Counted from the first letter of the stretch, positions 49,001 to 60,046 are shown. The stretch: 64,000 bases of DNA from Snodgrassella alvi (GCF_002777855.1 NZ_MEIK01000016.1:1-64000), one strand, 5' to 3'. Made by a program: numbers and translations. The notes: generated by a model from the letters alone, not told the origin.

Positions 49001-49379
49001 AGCGGACTTCTGAGGTATTTTTGGGTTTCACGTTAAAACCGTATTCATAGCCAGCAAAAGGTGGCCAGTAGCCACCTTTTCCATCTGGATTAGGAACCCA
49101 CTTACTTACACGACATTTGTATGTAATGGGTACAATGTTCATGGACATACTGCCGGAATCGTCGATGTAGAATGTGATATTGGGTTTAACGCTATAGGAT
49201 GAGGTGGTAATCGATTTGCTTTGTAAGTGTAAAGGGATATTGGCAAAGATATTGGCGGAGGCTGAGACTGAGGAGTAGGACAGTAAGCTCAATATTCCCA
49301 GAATAGTGCATCGCAGAGTTTGATAAAGTTGCTCTTTTCTGGTTTGTTGATTGTGAATGGCTTCAGGTTGCTGGTTCAT
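46026..49379 (-). CDS. pilC: Type IV pilus tip adhesin PilC/PilY1, copy 2
   Basis: This 1117-residue paralogue of the downstream gene has a signal peptide with hydrophobic core ILGILSLLSYSSVSA, vWA motif DDSGSM, YIILLSDGEAD strand, a calcium loop DIDGDGIADIVYAGDY at about 815-830, NLYRFDLRSPNPANW and the shared ending CPISIKQLSWREIRTSY. The C-terminal propeller is highly alike between the copies while the vWA part (residues ~80-330) diverges and is shorter here. ATG 49379 has AGGAA five bases upstream; the open frame continues 49 codons further but into non-conserved AT-rich sequence. Two copies are usual in Neisseria, where they differ in adhesion properties. Confidence 0.93.
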   Translation of the reverse strand: MNQQPEAIHNQQTRKEQLYQTLRCTILGILSLLSYSSVSASANIFANIPLHLQSKSITTSSYSVKPNITFYIDDSGSMSMNIVPITYKCRVSKWVPNPDGKGGYWPPFAGYEYGFNVKPKNTSEVRYSCDTYRRIDSVKEVLTDIINNYHDDMYFAFRPMCGTGDQKKFNKFYDTSDPENYQNMLDNIKKLETPCDTPTTRQFPVIARNLVINKLKYRCQKSYIILLSDGEADNTYSVSDKNYNNSKDSRYDAYFDRDYSSENERLNFLARNHNINKPLRLKYYTDRLNNSNFGNYIYTKDYYNSSGRSINASPVRRKTDEAGQPWDEVDPKTGKRFVQTAQTFTIGVGLGQRNTNEAKIAIPYLENGATPSGEFNEKNNPKGRFFNANSRDEIISAFDKIFKTIKGEMTASTIQTTTTAPTIAISNTSIGNLSITAKVETGAWSSRICISDLDKKNNNDTCPMQPSFDNRQLLLNDGKNTYLFDGNLNSLNNSTFKISNNNKNRLEWRDGLLAWLNRSLTDSTLKNNDFVLDYRTRRPLKDFGNTRDIGDIIDNPILTAGNIENNRQQYLITSANDGMVYVFRSSNSSNYPYDLKFNYMPMGIERQSNNGSDLIAHYYKDLTSKKYGSNDSTPHRYLLNGGMVVQQTDGSNNRPQQIFMVSTLGQAGRGAFGINIGGHDVITGRPLAAENMNSSNWYQDVFLFQTPSGKDNQFGYTVGTPAIARVRVNKAANASDTSITDHIRQAAFISNGYNYSSTLAQDISAKPSPESALYIYDILGIDVGTKAYTRTGPKKGELIAKLTAPNSKGGLSSPTVIDIDGDGIADIVYAGDYGGNLYRFDLRSPNPANWKVHKIFTADAPITSAPGVVLIQTPGQNHSTSQTAIITFGTGSDIYQSDLNNKQQQSVYGIYDNLNQTQVEEINKNNLLKQEFIQKERYRLLSNYPLNPKVHRGWYFLLQNNTGERVVTKPVIVSYAGAVLSRTYNVKKENKLPDPCKVTTTTQRTSVSTGKIQYNIKNGGALQISDPNFVFDEHAPAGASVNKEGPFGFIVLGYNAIDIGGSATQKPLSEKTPFPDSCSRAAVVAATTDGEKLTVNVPRCPISIKQLSWREIRTSYH

Positions 49380-50266
49380 AAGTTTCCTGCGTTTGATGAT
49401 ATCTGTTTTTAGCCAGCTGATTAACTTGTGCAAGGTGAACAGAGAGAAGTAATAAAAAAAATATTTAGAAGGGCTAATTTTTATCCTGACATTTATGCTG
49501 GATACTATCCAGACATGAGTAATCATTCAGTTTGAAGGTAAGTATGTGGTCCGTTAGACAGTAGGTTGGTAGCTGAAACGTTTGCCAGTGTTTTATATTC
49601 CAAAAGAATTTTTAAGCAATTTTATGCTCATGGATGCTAACCTGAATAAAATTAATCTTTTAATTTATTTTAGAAGTAAACAGATTAACTTTGCTTAGAT
49701 AGAGCCAATAAATTAATGTAAAGGATAAATTAATCGATATTTATTAAAATTTTATTGCGTATTTTATATTTATTAATATGTTTATTGTGTAGTTTAAGAT
49801 TGTATTTAGCTTTTACTTTAGTTTAATTCTCGATTTCAGTAATGAATTATTAAATCCTTTTTTATCTATATTGGCAATTTTATTGCTTATTGCACATTTA
49901 TACATGTTTTGTTTTGTTAATTTTGCAGTTCGATATTGATGATCAGCTGAGCTTGGTTAGCTCCTGAACAAAAAAACTTGTATGGCTGTAATGTAGTGGG
50001 ATGATGGATAAAAAGACAATTAATAGATTAGTGTGTTTTTGAGGTTTGAGCCATGTATGGCTGTGGTAAGGTTGTTTTATATTGGTTGTATCTTCAAATT
50101 GAATTATAAATTTATTGTTACAGAATGATTTAATGTATAAGTCATATTTCTACTTTAATAATTATATCTATAAAAAACATATAACTAGCTAATAAGTGAT
50201 TGCTAATTTAAAAAATAGCTTGCTGAAGTGTTGGCACTGTGATTAAATACGCGCCTCAACAGCACA
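49380..50266. other. AT-rich spacer upstream of PilC copy 2 and the tRNA cluster
   Basis: Nearly 890 bp with no credible gene. It should contain the PilC copy 2 promoter and the tRNA promoter. I see no repeats or homopolymer tract longer than about six bases close to the PilC start. Confidence 0.5.
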
Positions 50267-50342
50267 GGGTGATTAGCTCAGTTGGTAGAGCGTCTGCCTT
50301 ACAAGCAGAATGTCGGCGGTTCGACTCCGTCATCACCCACCA
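50267..50342 (+). tRNA. tRNA-Val (TAC)
   Basis: A 76-nt cloverleaf: acceptor GGGTGAT pairs with ATCACCC, D-loop AGCTCAGTTGGTAGAGC, anticodon stem-loop CTGCCTTACAAGCAG with anticodon TAC, T-arm GGTTCGACTCC, and encoded ACCA end. Confidence 0.97.
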
Positions 50343-50374
50343 GTTTTTATTTTATGCATTAGCATAAAATTTGC

Positions 50375-50451
50375 GCGGTGGTAGCTCAGTTGGTTAGAGT
50401 ACCGGCCTGTCACGCCGGGGGTCGCGGGTTCGAGCCCCGTCCGCCGCGCCA
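50375..50451 (+). tRNA. tRNA-Asp (GTC)
   Basis: A 77-nt cloverleaf: acceptor GCGGTGG pairs with CCGCCGC with one G-T wobble, anticodon loop CCTGTCACG gives GTC, T-arm GGGTTCGAGCCC, encoded GCCA end. 32 bp after the first tRNA-Val. Confidence 0.97.
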
Positions 50452-50477
50452 ATATATCCATTTAGCTGTTTTCTTTT

Positions 50478-50553
50478 GGGTGATTAGCTCAGTTGGTAGA
50501 GCGTCTGCCTTACAAGCAGAATGTCGGCGGTTCGACTCCGTCATCACCCACCA
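50478..50553 (+). tRNA. tRNA-Val (TAC), second identical copy
   Basis: The 76-nt sequence is identical to the tRNA at 50267-50342, including the CCA end. It lies 26 bp after tRNA-Asp, in the same orientation; the three tRNAs probably form one transcript. Confidence 0.97.
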
Positions 50554-51005
50554 AACATATCTTTTTATATCATTCTAGTTTCTTCATTTTTGCATAGTTA
50601 TTAGCTTTCTTAGTGGTACCGACAGCTTAATATAGATATATGCAAAACAATTTAATTTAGATTCGGTAAATATTCAACTTATTCTGCATAATTTAATTTT
50701 AGTTTGCTGAAAACAGTGCATGATCATATTTGTGATTGCTTTGAGCGCATCCGCACATCATATCATCAGAGTGAAGAATAAAAAATTTGAAAATTGTTCT
50801 TGGATTTGGGTAGAGAGCAAATTTCTATAGATCATTTAATCTTTTGTTTGGAGATTTATAGAGATAATGAAGATATTGGTATCTAGAGGATCCAGTTAGT
50901 TTGCGTATAGAAAAAGCCAGATATTATGGACTAGATTCAGGGGCTGGGAAAATGTGAGGTATTAAAAAAAGGTATCTTAAATAAAGATACCTTTTTTAAA
51001 ATCTG
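50554..51005. other. Spacer between tRNA-Val and tRNA-Leu
   Basis: About 450 bp between convergent tRNA units. No intact gene is present. It ends with the strong hairpin listed separately. No integrase, direct repeat of a tRNA 3' end, or other mobile-element trace is visible. Confidence 0.5.
50964..50997. terminator. Terminator after tRNA-Leu (bidirectional)
   Basis: AAAAAAAGGTATCTT, a five-base loop and AAGATACCTTTTTT form a stem with long A and T flanks. It lies 8 bp beyond the 3' end of tRNA-Leu on the minus strand. Confidence 0.92.
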
Positions 51006-51090
51006 TGGTGCGGATAAAGAGACTCGAACTCTTACACCTTTCGGCGCCAGAACCTAAATCTGGTGCGTCTACCAATTTCGCCATATCCGC
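51006..51090 (-). tRNA. tRNA-Leu (TAG)
   Basis: An 85-nt class II tRNA on the minus strand: acceptor GCGGATA pairs with TATCCGC, anticodon stem-loop CAGATTTAGGTTCTG with anticodon TAG, a long variable arm (GGCGCCGAAAGGTGT region), T-arm AGTTCGAGTCT and encoded ACCA end. Confidence 0.97.
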
Positions 51091-51323
51091 ATAAATCAAA
51101 ACTTGATTCAGACGATCATTATAAGATAGTTTGAAAAACGTGCCAAGAAAAATAAATTAAGAATATACAAACAGATAAATATACGGTTTAAAGACAATAA
51201 AAATATTCTAGACAAACCTTGCTAGAAAGACGAAATAAACTTATTTCATTTAAGTAACTTGTGGTGGAATAGAATTTCCTATTATATACAGATATTAATC
51301 AAATATGATTTATGTAGTTGTTT

Positions 51324-51368
51324 AATACAGTACAGTCTGAATTACTTTGCTTCAGACTGTACTGTATT
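51324..51368. terminator. Long hairpin downstream of argS
   Basis: AATACAGTACAGTCTGAA is followed after nine bases by its exact reverse complement, an 18-bp perfect stem. It is 20 bp past the argS stop. Only a short T run follows on the minus strand (ATTAAACAAC), so it may terminate, protect the mRNA end, or do both. Confidence 0.7.
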
Positions 51369-51388
51369 CTCTGCATATGAAAATAGGT

Positions 51389-53116
<1,728 letters not shown>

Positions 53117-53383
53117 TCAGTACTTAAGAAAATGGCTAATTTTCGCACAAATACGCTTTAATCGCATCCGCAAAGACTATTATCGGCAAGGGGATTTTTG
53201 GATTGCTGCTGATTGTGAGATAAATGATAGTTTTACACAGATTGGTGTTATGAATATGAGTGTGCTAGGGGCTGAATTTTGGTTGATGTGACATTTTCTG
53301 GGTTGAAAATGAGTGCGTACATGATGGTTACCCTAGCAGTTGTTTTTAAGGCTTAGAGCAGAAGCTACTATTTCTTTTTATTT

Positions 53384-53980
53384 TTAACCTACGCGATAAA
53401 AAGCTAGACTACCTAATAGGTTTGGCCACAATGAGATACGTTTATTGCCACTCATTACGGCGCGTTGCAGCACATTTAAATGATTTTTGGCGCATAACTT
53501 GTCAAAATCTTGTAAGGTACACCAATGTATATTTGGTGTGTTATACCATTGATAGGGCATGCGTTCAGATACGGGCATGTGGCCGCGTAAAGCAATTTGC
53601 AAACGGTTGCGCCAGTAACCAAAATTGGGAAAAGTAACGATAGCTTCACGTGCTACACGTTTCATTTCCTGTAAAATTTTTTCTGTATTCTGCATGGATT
53701 GAATGGTTTGGCTTAAAACGATTATATCAAAGCTATTATCATTGAAGTGTTGCAGTCCTGCTTCCAGATCAGCCTGTATGACATTGATACCACGTTGCAT
53801 GGCCGCCAGGACGTAGTCTGTGGCAATTTCCAGTCCATAACCCTGACAATTTTTGTGTTTAACCAGTGCAGCCAGCAATTCTCCATCTCCGCAACCTAAA
53901 TCCAGAACACGGCTATTTGGAGTTATCCAGTCGAAAATTAGTTGTAAGTCACCACGCAATGGCGTAGTAGAAGTGTTCAT
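53384..53980 (-). CDS. metW: Methionine biosynthesis protein MetW
   Basis: This 198-residue methyltransferase-fold protein has a SAM-type motif [12 protein letters not shown] at 25-36 and the family segments [11 protein letters not shown] and [15 protein letters not shown], with [16 protein letters not shown] after them. MetW partners MetX in many proteobacteria and is needed for full homoserine acyltransferase activity. The start overlaps the metX stop by four bases (ATGA), so the two are translationally coupled. Confidence 0.95.
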   Translation of the reverse strand: MNTSTTPLRGDLQLIFDWITPNSRVLDLGCGDGELLAALVKHKNCQGYGLEIATDYVLAAMQRGINVIQADLEAGLQHFNDNSFDIIVLSQTIQSMQNTEKILQEMKRVAREAIVTFPNFGYWRNRLQIALRGHMPVSERMPYQWYNTPNIHWCTLQDFDKLCAKNHLNVLQRAVMSGNKRISLWPNLLGSLAFYRVG

Positions 53981-55116
53981 AATGTAAGTTCGCTAGCTAT
54001 GTTATTGAAATAAATGCGGATGGCGGCCTGATAATCCTTGTCTTCCATTAAAAAAGCATCATGGCCGTGAACGGAGTTGAGCGCGATATACTGTACAGGT
54101 TTGTTGGCTGCCACCAAAGCATCCAGCAATTCCTGTGAACGTCTGGGTGAAAAACGCCAGTCACTGCTGAAGCTGGCCAGAAATATTTTAGCTTGAATTG
54201 TTGAGACTGCGGCTACTAAATCGCCATCAAAGTCTTTTGCCGGATCGAAATAATCCAGAGCTTTTGTCATTAGTAAATAACTATTGGCATCGAACATCTC
54301 GGCAAATTTGTCACCCTGATAACGTAAGTAAGATTCTACTTCGAATTCGACATTGTAATCATATTGATAATTTGGCTGACGCATTTGCCGGCCAAATTTT
54401 TTGCCTAGGCCGTCTTCAGCGAGATAAGTGATGTGTCCCATCATGCGAGCAATGCGCAAACCACGACGTGGAATTTTTTGTTGTTGTACGTAGTGACCCT
54501 GACAGAAGTCGGGGTCAGTAAGTATGGCTTGTCGAGCGACATCGTTGAAAGCAATATTCTGGGTAGATAAACGGGGTGCTGAGGCGATAATCAGCGCATG
54601 GCGTAATCGTTTTGGTTCATCTATAGCCCATTGTAGTGCCTGCATTCCACCTAGACTGCCACCCATGATGGCAGCCCATTGCTGGATACCTAGCCGATCG
54701 GCTAGCATAGCTTGGCTTTTCACCCAATCTTTTACGGTAACCATTGGAAATTCAGCACCATAAGCCTGTCCGGTAGTGGGATTGATGCTTAAAGGTCCGG
54801 TGCTGCCATGGCATCCACCCAGATTGTTCAATCCCACGACAAAGAAACGGTTGGTATCAACTGGTTTGCCAGGACCAACCATGTTATCCCACCAGCCAGG
54901 ATGTTTGTCATCGCGATTGTGGTAACCTGCAACATGATGATTTCCAGACAAAGCATGGCAAATCAGTACCGCATTGCTTTTATCTGCATTTAGACAGCCA
55001 TAGGTTTCTATCATTAGCGCAAAATGTGGTAAAACGCTACCATTTTGCAGGGTGAGCGGACAGTCAAAAAACAGCTTCTGCGGGATGACAAGGCCTATAC
55101 TGTCTACTTCTTTCAT
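53977..55116 (-). CDS. metX: Homoserine O-acyltransferase MetX
   Basis: This alpha/beta hydrolase-fold enzyme (379 residues) activates homoserine in methionine synthesis. Nucleophile Ser154 is in GGSLGGMQ, Asp is in SSDWRFSP (~320) and His in SVHGHDAF (~350). The segments [28 protein letters not shown] and [13 protein letters not shown] are typical. It is usually annotated as an O-acetyltransferase, but many proteobacterial MetX proteins paired with MetW use succinyl-CoA; the sequence alone did not let me decide. Located upstream of metW in one operon. Confidence 0.95.
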   Translation of the reverse strand: MKEVDSIGLVIPQKLFFDCPLTLQNGSVLPHFALMIETYGCLNADKSNAVLICHALSGNHHVAGYHNRDDKHPGWWDNMVGPGKPVDTNRFFVVGLNNLGGCHGSTGPLSINPTTGQAYGAEFPMVTVKDWVKSQAMLADRLGIQQWAAIMGGSLGGMQALQWAIDEPKRLRHALIIASAPRLSTQNIAFNDVARQAILTDPDFCQGHYVQQQKIPRRGLRIARMMGHITYLAEDGLGKKFGRQMRQPNYQYDYNVEFEVESYLRYQGDKFAEMFDANSYLLMTKALDYFDPAKDFDGDLVAAVSTIQAKIFLASFSSDWRFSPRRSQELLDALVAANKPVQYIALNSVHGHDAFLMEDKDYQAAIRIYFNNIASELTL

Positions 55117-55432
55117 GAGAATATGTAAAAGAATAGAAAATGGGCATTATAACGACTTTACGTTGTTTGCACAGGATTACATGTTTTGGAAAGTAAATGA
55201 TTGGACGATTACTGCGTCTGTTGATAATTGGTTTGTTTTTGGTGGTGATATACAGATGCGTACTGAGAAAGCGGAATAGAGAAACAATAAGTTACTGGGT
55301 GAACTGTCTGGCGTTGATATTGTTAAGTATGGCTGCGCTGATATGTTTATTATATGTGCTAAAAGGAGACTGAAGTTTCGCTTAGACAAAAACGGCCAGC
55401 AATTAGTGCTGGCCGTAAACAGGTTTGAAATG
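55117..55432. other. Spacer between mdh 3' end and metX
   Basis: About 315 bp holding the metX promoter and the mdh terminator. No credible gene. Confidence 0.5.
55392..55416 (-). terminator. Rho-independent terminator of mdh
   Basis: ACGGCCAGC and GCTGGCCGT form a nine-bp GC-rich stem around a seven-base loop; on the minus strand TTTTTGTC follows. It is 17 bp past the mdh stop. Confidence 0.92.
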
Positions 55433-56410
55433 TTAAATTAAATTGCTGACTTCGGCTTTTTCTTCTTCAAGCTCGGCCAGAGTCTGATTAATGCGTTGCT
55501 GGCTGAATTCATCTATTGGCAAATCTTTGACGATAGTGTACTCACCATTTTCGCAGGTCATCGGGAAACCGAATACCATTTCTTCTGGAATGCCATAAGA
55601 ACCATCAGAAGGCACACCCATAGTAACCCATTCGCCGTTAGTACCGATTACCCAATCATGAATTTGATCAATGATGGCATTGGCCGCACTAGCTGCAGAA
55701 GAAAGGCCACGTGCTTCGATAATTGCTGATCCCCGCTTACCTACTTTAGGCAGAAATTCGTTCACATACCAGCTTTGGTCATTAATCATCTCTGCTATAT
55801 TTTCGTTATCAATAGTGGCAAAGCGATAATCTGCATACATGGTGGGACTATGATTGCCCCATACGCATAATTTACTGATTTTACTTACTGGCTTACCCGT
55901 TTTTTCTGCCAATTGACTGAGTGCGCGATTGTGATCCAGACGCATCAGGGCAGTGAAATTTTTAGCGGGTAAATCGGGCGCAGATTTCATGGCAATGTAA
56001 GCATTGGTATTGGCCGGATTGCCAACCACTACTACTTTAACATTGCGGCTGGCTACTTTATTTAGCGCCGCACCCTGAGTTGCGAAGATTTCTGCGTTGG
56101 CTTGTAATAGATCGCTGCGTTCCATTCCTTTGCTGCGAGGGCGGGCGCCCACGAGAATGGCAATATCCGCATCTTTAAAAGCTACTTCCGGATCATGAGT
56201 TGCAAACATATCAACCAGCAGGGGAAATGCACAATCCTGCAATTCCATCATGACACCCTGTGCAGCAGTCTGTGATTGTGGCAAATCAAGCAGTTGAAGA
56301 ATAACCGGTGTATCGGTTCCAAGCATATCGCCGCTGGCAATACGGAATAGCAGAGCATAACCAATCTGGCCAGTAGCACCCGTTACGGCAATGCGTACAG
56401 GTTTTTTCAT
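55433..56410 (-). CDS. mdh: NAD-dependent malate dehydrogenase
   Basis: This enzyme oxidises malate to oxaloacetate in the TCA cycle. The 325-residue protein is of the type-2 MDH group (cytosolic-like). It shows a dinucleotide fold [13 protein letters not shown] at about 9-21, [25 protein letters not shown] and [15 protein letters not shown], with the catalytic His in [16 protein letters not shown] 56410 has AGAGGA upstream; a longer frame adds ten unconserved residues. It is divergent from the GntR regulator and close to the sdh-gltA-sucA block. Pathogenic Neisseria rely on a quinone-linked malate enzyme instead, so its presence here marks a different TCA layout. Confidence 0.95.
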   Translation of the reverse strand: MKKPVRIAVTGATGQIGYALLFRIASGDMLGTDTPVILQLLDLPQSQTAAQGVMMELQDCAFPLLVDMFATHDPEVAFKDADIAILVGARPRSKGMERSDLLQANAEIFATQGAALNKVASRNVKVVVVGNPANTNAYIAMKSAPDLPAKNFTALMRLDHNRALSQLAEKTGKPVSKISKLCVWGNHSPTMYADYRFATIDNENIAEMINDQSWYVNEFLPKVGKRGSAIIEARGLSSAASAANAIIDQIHDWVIGTNGEWVTMGVPSDGSYGIPEEMVFGFPMTCENGEYTIVKDLPIDEFSQQRINQTLAELEEEKAEVSNLI

Positions 56411-56564
56411 AACTTGTCCTCTTAATAAATAAATAAACACGACAACAAATAGTTTTTCTTGTCTTTACAAGGTGGTTGATGATGCTGCACCACAAAATTT
56501 AGGTCGGTATGATAGCAAAAATTTGTTCAAAATTAAATTAATTGACGTAATGGAATGATGTTTT

Positions 56565-56594
56565 TTGAGAATATTTTAGCAATTTTTGTGATAT
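56565..56594 (+). promoter_or_regulatory. Possible promoter of the GntR gene
   Basis: TTGAGA at 56565-56570 and TGATAT at 56589-56594 are separated by 18 bases. The expected transcription start falls within the palindrome at 56600. Tentative because the region is AT-rich. Confidence 0.4.
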
Positions 56595-56599
56595 CTTAT

Positions 56600-56613
56600 G
56601 TCTTATATAAGAC
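56600..56613. promoter_or_regulatory. Perfect 14-bp palindrome, candidate GntR operator
   Basis: GTCTTATATAAGAC reads the same on both strands. It lies 20 bp before the chosen start codon of the GntR-type regulator and at its predicted transcription start, a position expected for autoregulation by HutC-type GntR proteins, which bind GT...AC palindromes. Confidence 0.6.
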
Positions 56614-56633
56614 TTTGTTTACTTGAGTTAGAA

Positions 56634-57398
56634 ATGTCGTACAATAGATTCAAACTTAATCCGCTTAAAAGGCATATTCCTCTATATCAGTCTGTCATGA
56701 AGCGGGTAGTACACCTACTTGTGGATGGCGATTTCAAACCTGGCCAGCCTCTTCCAAGCGAATGGAATCTGGCAGAGCAGTGGAAAGTCAGTCAGGGTAC
56801 GATACGTAAGGGTCTGAGTGAATTGGCGGCGCGTGGTATTTTGCAGCGCCAGCAAGGGGTGGGTACTTTTGTTACTAAGCAAAACTGGGATTGGGGTTGT
56901 TTTCCTTTTACGGAAATACCTGCCTTACACAAGGATAGGCTGGAAAAAATCTGGCCTGTAGCTGAAGTATTGAGTCTTGCGGTTGCCGCTGCTGATGAAG
57001 AAACGGCAGAGCAGCTGGGTATTAAGGTGGCAGAATCTGTTTGGAAAATTATGTTGCTGTGGCGTACTGGTTATACAGAGGTGGCAGTAGATGAGATGTA
57101 TTTACCTGTTGCATTATTGCCGGATTTAAATGTACGTTTTGTGCGCCGCCGCGGCAGTTTTTATGCTTTTTTGTTGATTGAATATGATGTTCTGGTGGAT
57201 ACTGCGCAACAATGGCTCTGGCAGACTTCGCTGCGTGCAGAAACAGCCAAACTGTTAAAAGCGGATATGGTTACATCTGCACTTTGTCTGGGGCGCCTAA
57301 GTCAGAGTGTTGACGGTGTAGCTTATGAGTGGCGCCGGCGTTATTTACAATTTGGAAGTCAGGCTTTGCAGCTTTCATTAAGTTCAGCAGATTTTTGA
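56634..57398 (+). CDS. GntR-family (HutC/UTRA subgroup) transcriptional regulator
   Basis: The protein has 254 residues. The N-terminal winged helix has PLYQSVMKRVVHLLVDGDFKPG, LPSEWNLAEQWKVSQGTIRKGLSEL (recognition helix) and GILQRQQGVGTFV (wing). A C-terminal UTRA-like effector domain follows (about 90-245). ATG 56634 (MSYNRFKLN) is preferred; ATG 56598 would place the palindrome inside the coding region. It lies between divergent mdh and the downstream sdh-gltA-sucA genes, so a role in controlling the TCA module in response to a metabolite is a reasonable but untested inference. Confidence 0.85.
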   Translation: MSYNRFKLNPLKRHIPLYQSVMKRVVHLLVDGDFKPGQPLPSEWNLAEQWKVSQGTIRKGLSELAARGILQRQQGVGTFVTKQNWDWGCFPFTEIPALHKDRLEKIWPVAEVLSLAVAAADEETAEQLGIKVAESVWKIMLLWRTGYTEVAVDEMYLPVALLPDLNVRFVRRRGSFYAFLLIEYDVLVDTAQQWLWQTSLRAETAKLLKADMVTSALCLGRLSQSVDGVAYEWRRRYLQFGSQALQLSLSSADF

Positions 57399-57537
57399 AG
57401 ACTGAATTGTAAATAATTTATCTGTTGTTTTTTTACTGGTTTGTTAAAAACTGGGTCAATTGCAGTAAATTTCGGTTTGAGGCGGCGTGAGTCGCTAGTT
57501 TTGAGTTAAATCTTCTAATAATCAAGAGGAGTTACCG

Positions 57538-57918
57538 ATGCAAAAGGAAAGGCCAGTTTATCTGGATATTCAAAAGATACGATTACCCATTCCGGGTATT
57601 GTATCTATTTTTCATCGTTTCAGTGGTGTGGCACTGTTTATCTGTATTCCGGTTTTATTGTGGCTGTTTGCAGGTACGCTGTCCCATGAATCTGCGTTTA
57701 ATACTTATCAAGCATTAGTACACCATCCTTTGGTTAAGTGCATTCTTTTTGTGCTGTTGCTGGCCTACGTTTATCACAGTCTGGCCGGTATTCGCTTTCT
57801 GCTTCTGGATATACATAAAGGTACAGAACTGAAAACAGCACGAGCTTCTGCCAAAGCTGTGGTGGTATGTGCAATTGTATTGACCGTTATTATTTATGGA
57901 GCGTGTTTATTATCATGA
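57538..57918 (+). CDS. sdhC: Succinate dehydrogenase cytochrome b556 subunit
   Basis: This 126-residue membrane anchor with three helices has the quinone-site motif SIFHRFSGVALF near 25-36 and the haem-ligand region VYHSLAGIRFLLLDIH near 80-95. It binds ubiquinone and haem b with SdhD in complex II. AGGAG lies seven bases before ATG 57538. Its stop overlaps the sdhD start as ATGA. Confidence 0.95.
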   Translation: MQKERPVYLDIQKIRLPIPGIVSIFHRFSGVALFICIPVLLWLFAGTLSHESAFNTYQALVHHPLVKCILFVLLLAYVYHSLAGIRFLLLDIHKGTELKTARASAKAVVVCAIVLTVIIYGACLLS

Positions 57919-58262
57919 TAGACCGTAAATTAGCTGGCGCGCACTATGGCTTGCGCGACTGGATTATGCAGCGCATCACCGCTGTCATCATGCTGGTGTA
58001 TTCAGTGCTGTTTTTAATCATGATCATCTGTTTACCCCATACTTATCAGGATTGGCGCTGTTTTTTTAGCCTGACTTGGGTGCGCTTGGTGACTCAGATA
58101 TTTGTGCTGGCACTGGTGATGCATGCCTGGATTGGTATTCGTGATTTATGGATGGATTACATTAAACCGGCGGGGTTACGCCTGTTTTTACATGTGGCTA
58201 CTATTTTATGGCTGTTAGGCAGTCTGATTTATTCTGTTAAAGTGATTTGGGGGTTAGCATGA
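57915..58262 (+). CDS. sdhD: Succinate dehydrogenase membrane anchor subunit
   Basis: This 115-residue protein with three membrane helices contains [15 protein letters not shown] at the quinone side and [15 protein letters not shown] with the likely haem-ligand His. ATG 57915 overlaps sdhC by four bases; its stop overlaps sdhA by four bases, so sdhC-D-A are translationally chained. Confidence 0.94.
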   Translation: MIDRKLAGAHYGLRDWIMQRITAVIMLVYSVLFLIMIICLPHTYQDWRCFFSLTWVRLVTQIFVLALVMHAWIGIRDLWMDYIKPAGLRLFLHVATILWLLGSLIYSVKVIWGLA

Positions 58263-60034
58263 GTATGCCCAAGAGTTTGCCGGTACGTCGTTTTGATGCA
58301 GTAATTGTTGGCGGCGGTGGTGCAGGGCTTCGTGCGGCTCTGCAATTATCTAAAGCAGGTTTAAATACAGTGGTGCTATCTAAAGTTTTCCCAACTCGTT
58401 CGCATACGGTTGCTGCTCAGGGTGGTATTTCCGCCTCGCTGGGTAATGTGCAGGAAGACCACTGGAGCTGGCACATGTACGATACCGTAAAGGGTTCTGA
58501 CTGGCTGGGTGATCAGGACGCAATTGAGTTCATGACTCGTCGTGCACCTGATGCGGTGGTAGAGCTGGAACACATGGGTATGCCATTTGACCGTGTTGAA
58601 TCCGGCAAAATTTATCAGCGTCCTTTTGGCGGGCATACTGCCGAATTTGGTAAAAGAGCAGTGGAGCGTGCTTGTGCCGTGGCTGACCGTACTGGCCATG
58701 CCATGCTGCATACTTTGTATCAGCAAAATGTTCATGCTGAAACTCAGTTTTTTGTAGAGTGGGCAGCGCTGGATCTGATTCGGGATTCAGAGGGTGTAGT
58801 CATTGGCGTCGTTGCCATGGAAATGGAAACTGGTGAAGTTTACATCCTGCATGCTAAGGCTGTGCTTTTTGCAACTGGCGGTGCCGGTCGTATTTATGCT
58901 TCCTCTACTAATGCCTATATGAATACCGGCGATGGACTGGGGATTGCAGCTCGTGCAGGTATTCCATTGGAAGACATGGAGTTTTGGCAGTTCCATCCTA
59001 CAGGCTTGGCCGGTGCTGGTGTGCTGATTACTGAAGGTGTACGTGGTGAAGGTGGAATCTTGCTAAACAGTGAAGGTGAGCGTTTTATGGAACGCTATGC
59101 GCCTACTGTAAAAGACTTAGCATGCCGCGATGTGGTGTCTCGTGCTATGGCTATTGAAATTCATGAAGGCCGTGGTGTCGGTAAAAATAAAGATCATGTT
59201 TTGCTAAAAGTGGACCACTTAGGTGCGCAGAAAATTATGGAAAAATTGCCGGGTATTCGCGAAATTTCCATTCAGTTTGCCGGTGTGGATCCGATTAAAG
59301 ACCCGATACCGGTGGTACCAACCTGTCACTATATGATGGGTGGTATTCCGACTAATTATCATGGTCAGGTAGTTATGGCCAAAGGTGATGATCTGGAAGC
59401 TCCTGTACCTGGTTTTTATGCTGCAGGTGAGTGTGCATGTGCATCTGTGCACGGAGCCAACCGTCTAGGCACTAATTCTTTACTTGATTTGGTGGTGTTT
59501 GGTAAAGCGGCCGGTGACCACATGATTGAGTATATTAATCAGCAGGTTGCTCATCGTGAATTGCCAGCTGATGCCGGTGAGAAAACTTTGGCACGTCTCA
59601 GCCGACTGGAAAATCAGACGAATGGTGAAGAAGTGTCTGATGTTCGTACTGATTTGCAGCGTTGTGTACAGTCGCATGCTGGTGTATTCCGCACCGATGC
59701 CTTACTAAAAGAAGGCGTAGATAAAATCAATGAGATTGCTACTCGTGTGGCTAAATCTCAGATTCATGATAAGAGTAAGGTTTGGAATACAGCACGACTA
59801 GAAGCGCTGGAACTGGATAACCTGATTGAAGTGGCTCAGGCTACGCTGGTTTCTGCTGCTGCACGTAAAGAATCACGTGGTGCTCATGCTTCTGATGATC
59901 ACCCTAAACGTGACGATGAAAATTGGATGAAACACACATTGTATTACGCAGAAGATCAGCATCTGGAATATAAACCAGTACACACTAAACCTTTGAGTGT
60001 GGAATATATAAAACCGGCTGAACGCGTTTACTAA
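58259..60034 (+). CDS. sdhA: Succinate dehydrogenase flavoprotein subunit
   Basis: This catalytic subunit of complex II (591 residues) oxidises succinate to fumarate. The FAD-binding [11 protein letters not shown] segment is at about 18-28, and covalent FAD attaches at the His of [10 protein letters not shown]. Other conserved segments are [16 protein letters not shown], the active-site RGEGGIL region, [10 protein letters not shown], and [25 protein letters not shown] 58259 overlaps the sdhD stop; a GTG-type start four codons earlier is less likely. Confidence 0.98.
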   Translation: MSMPKSLPVRRFDAVIVGGGGAGLRAALQLSKAGLNTVVLSKVFPTRSHTVAAQGGISASLGNVQEDHWSWHMYDTVKGSDWLGDQDAIEFMTRRAPDAVVELEHMGMPFDRVESGKIYQRPFGGHTAEFGKRAVERACAVADRTGHAMLHTLYQQNVHAETQFFVEWAALDLIRDSEGVVIGVVAMEMETGEVYILHAKAVLFATGGAGRIYASSTNAYMNTGDGLGIAARAGIPLEDMEFWQFHPTGLAGAGVLITEGVRGEGGILLNSEGERFMERYAPTVKDLACRDVVSRAMAIEIHEGRGVGKNKDHVLLKVDHLGAQKIMEKLPGIREISIQFAGVDPIKDPIPVVPTCHYMMGGIPTNYHGQVVMAKGDDLEAPVPGFYAAGECACASVHGANRLGTNSLLDLVVFGKAAGDHMIEYINQQVAHRELPADAGEKTLARLSRLENQTNGEEVSDVRTDLQRCVQSHAGVFRTDALLKEGVDKINEIATRVAKSQIHDKSKVWNTARLEALELDNLIEVAQATLVSAAARKESRGAHASDDHPKRDDENWMKHTLYYAEDQHLEYKPVHTKPLSVEYIKPAERVY

Positions 60035-60046
60035 GGAACTATCAAG

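Noticed and set aside
49380-49526. 49-codon N-terminal extension of PilC copy 2
   Set aside because: The extension is unlike the paralogue, removes the signal peptide from the N-terminus, and ATG 49379 has a good ribosome site.
50378-50578. 66-codon frame across the tRNA cluster
   Set aside because: It reads through tRNA-Asp and the second tRNA-Val; it is a by-product of tRNA sequence.
50554-50960. Possible decayed mobile element or prophage remnant beside the tRNAs
   Set aside because: I could not find any transposase, integrase or att-like direct repeat; the sequence is simply non-coding as far as I can read.
55177-55389. 70-codon minus-strand frame between mdh and metX
   Set aside because: No ribosome site, no domain, and it occupies a spacer that should contain the metX promoter.
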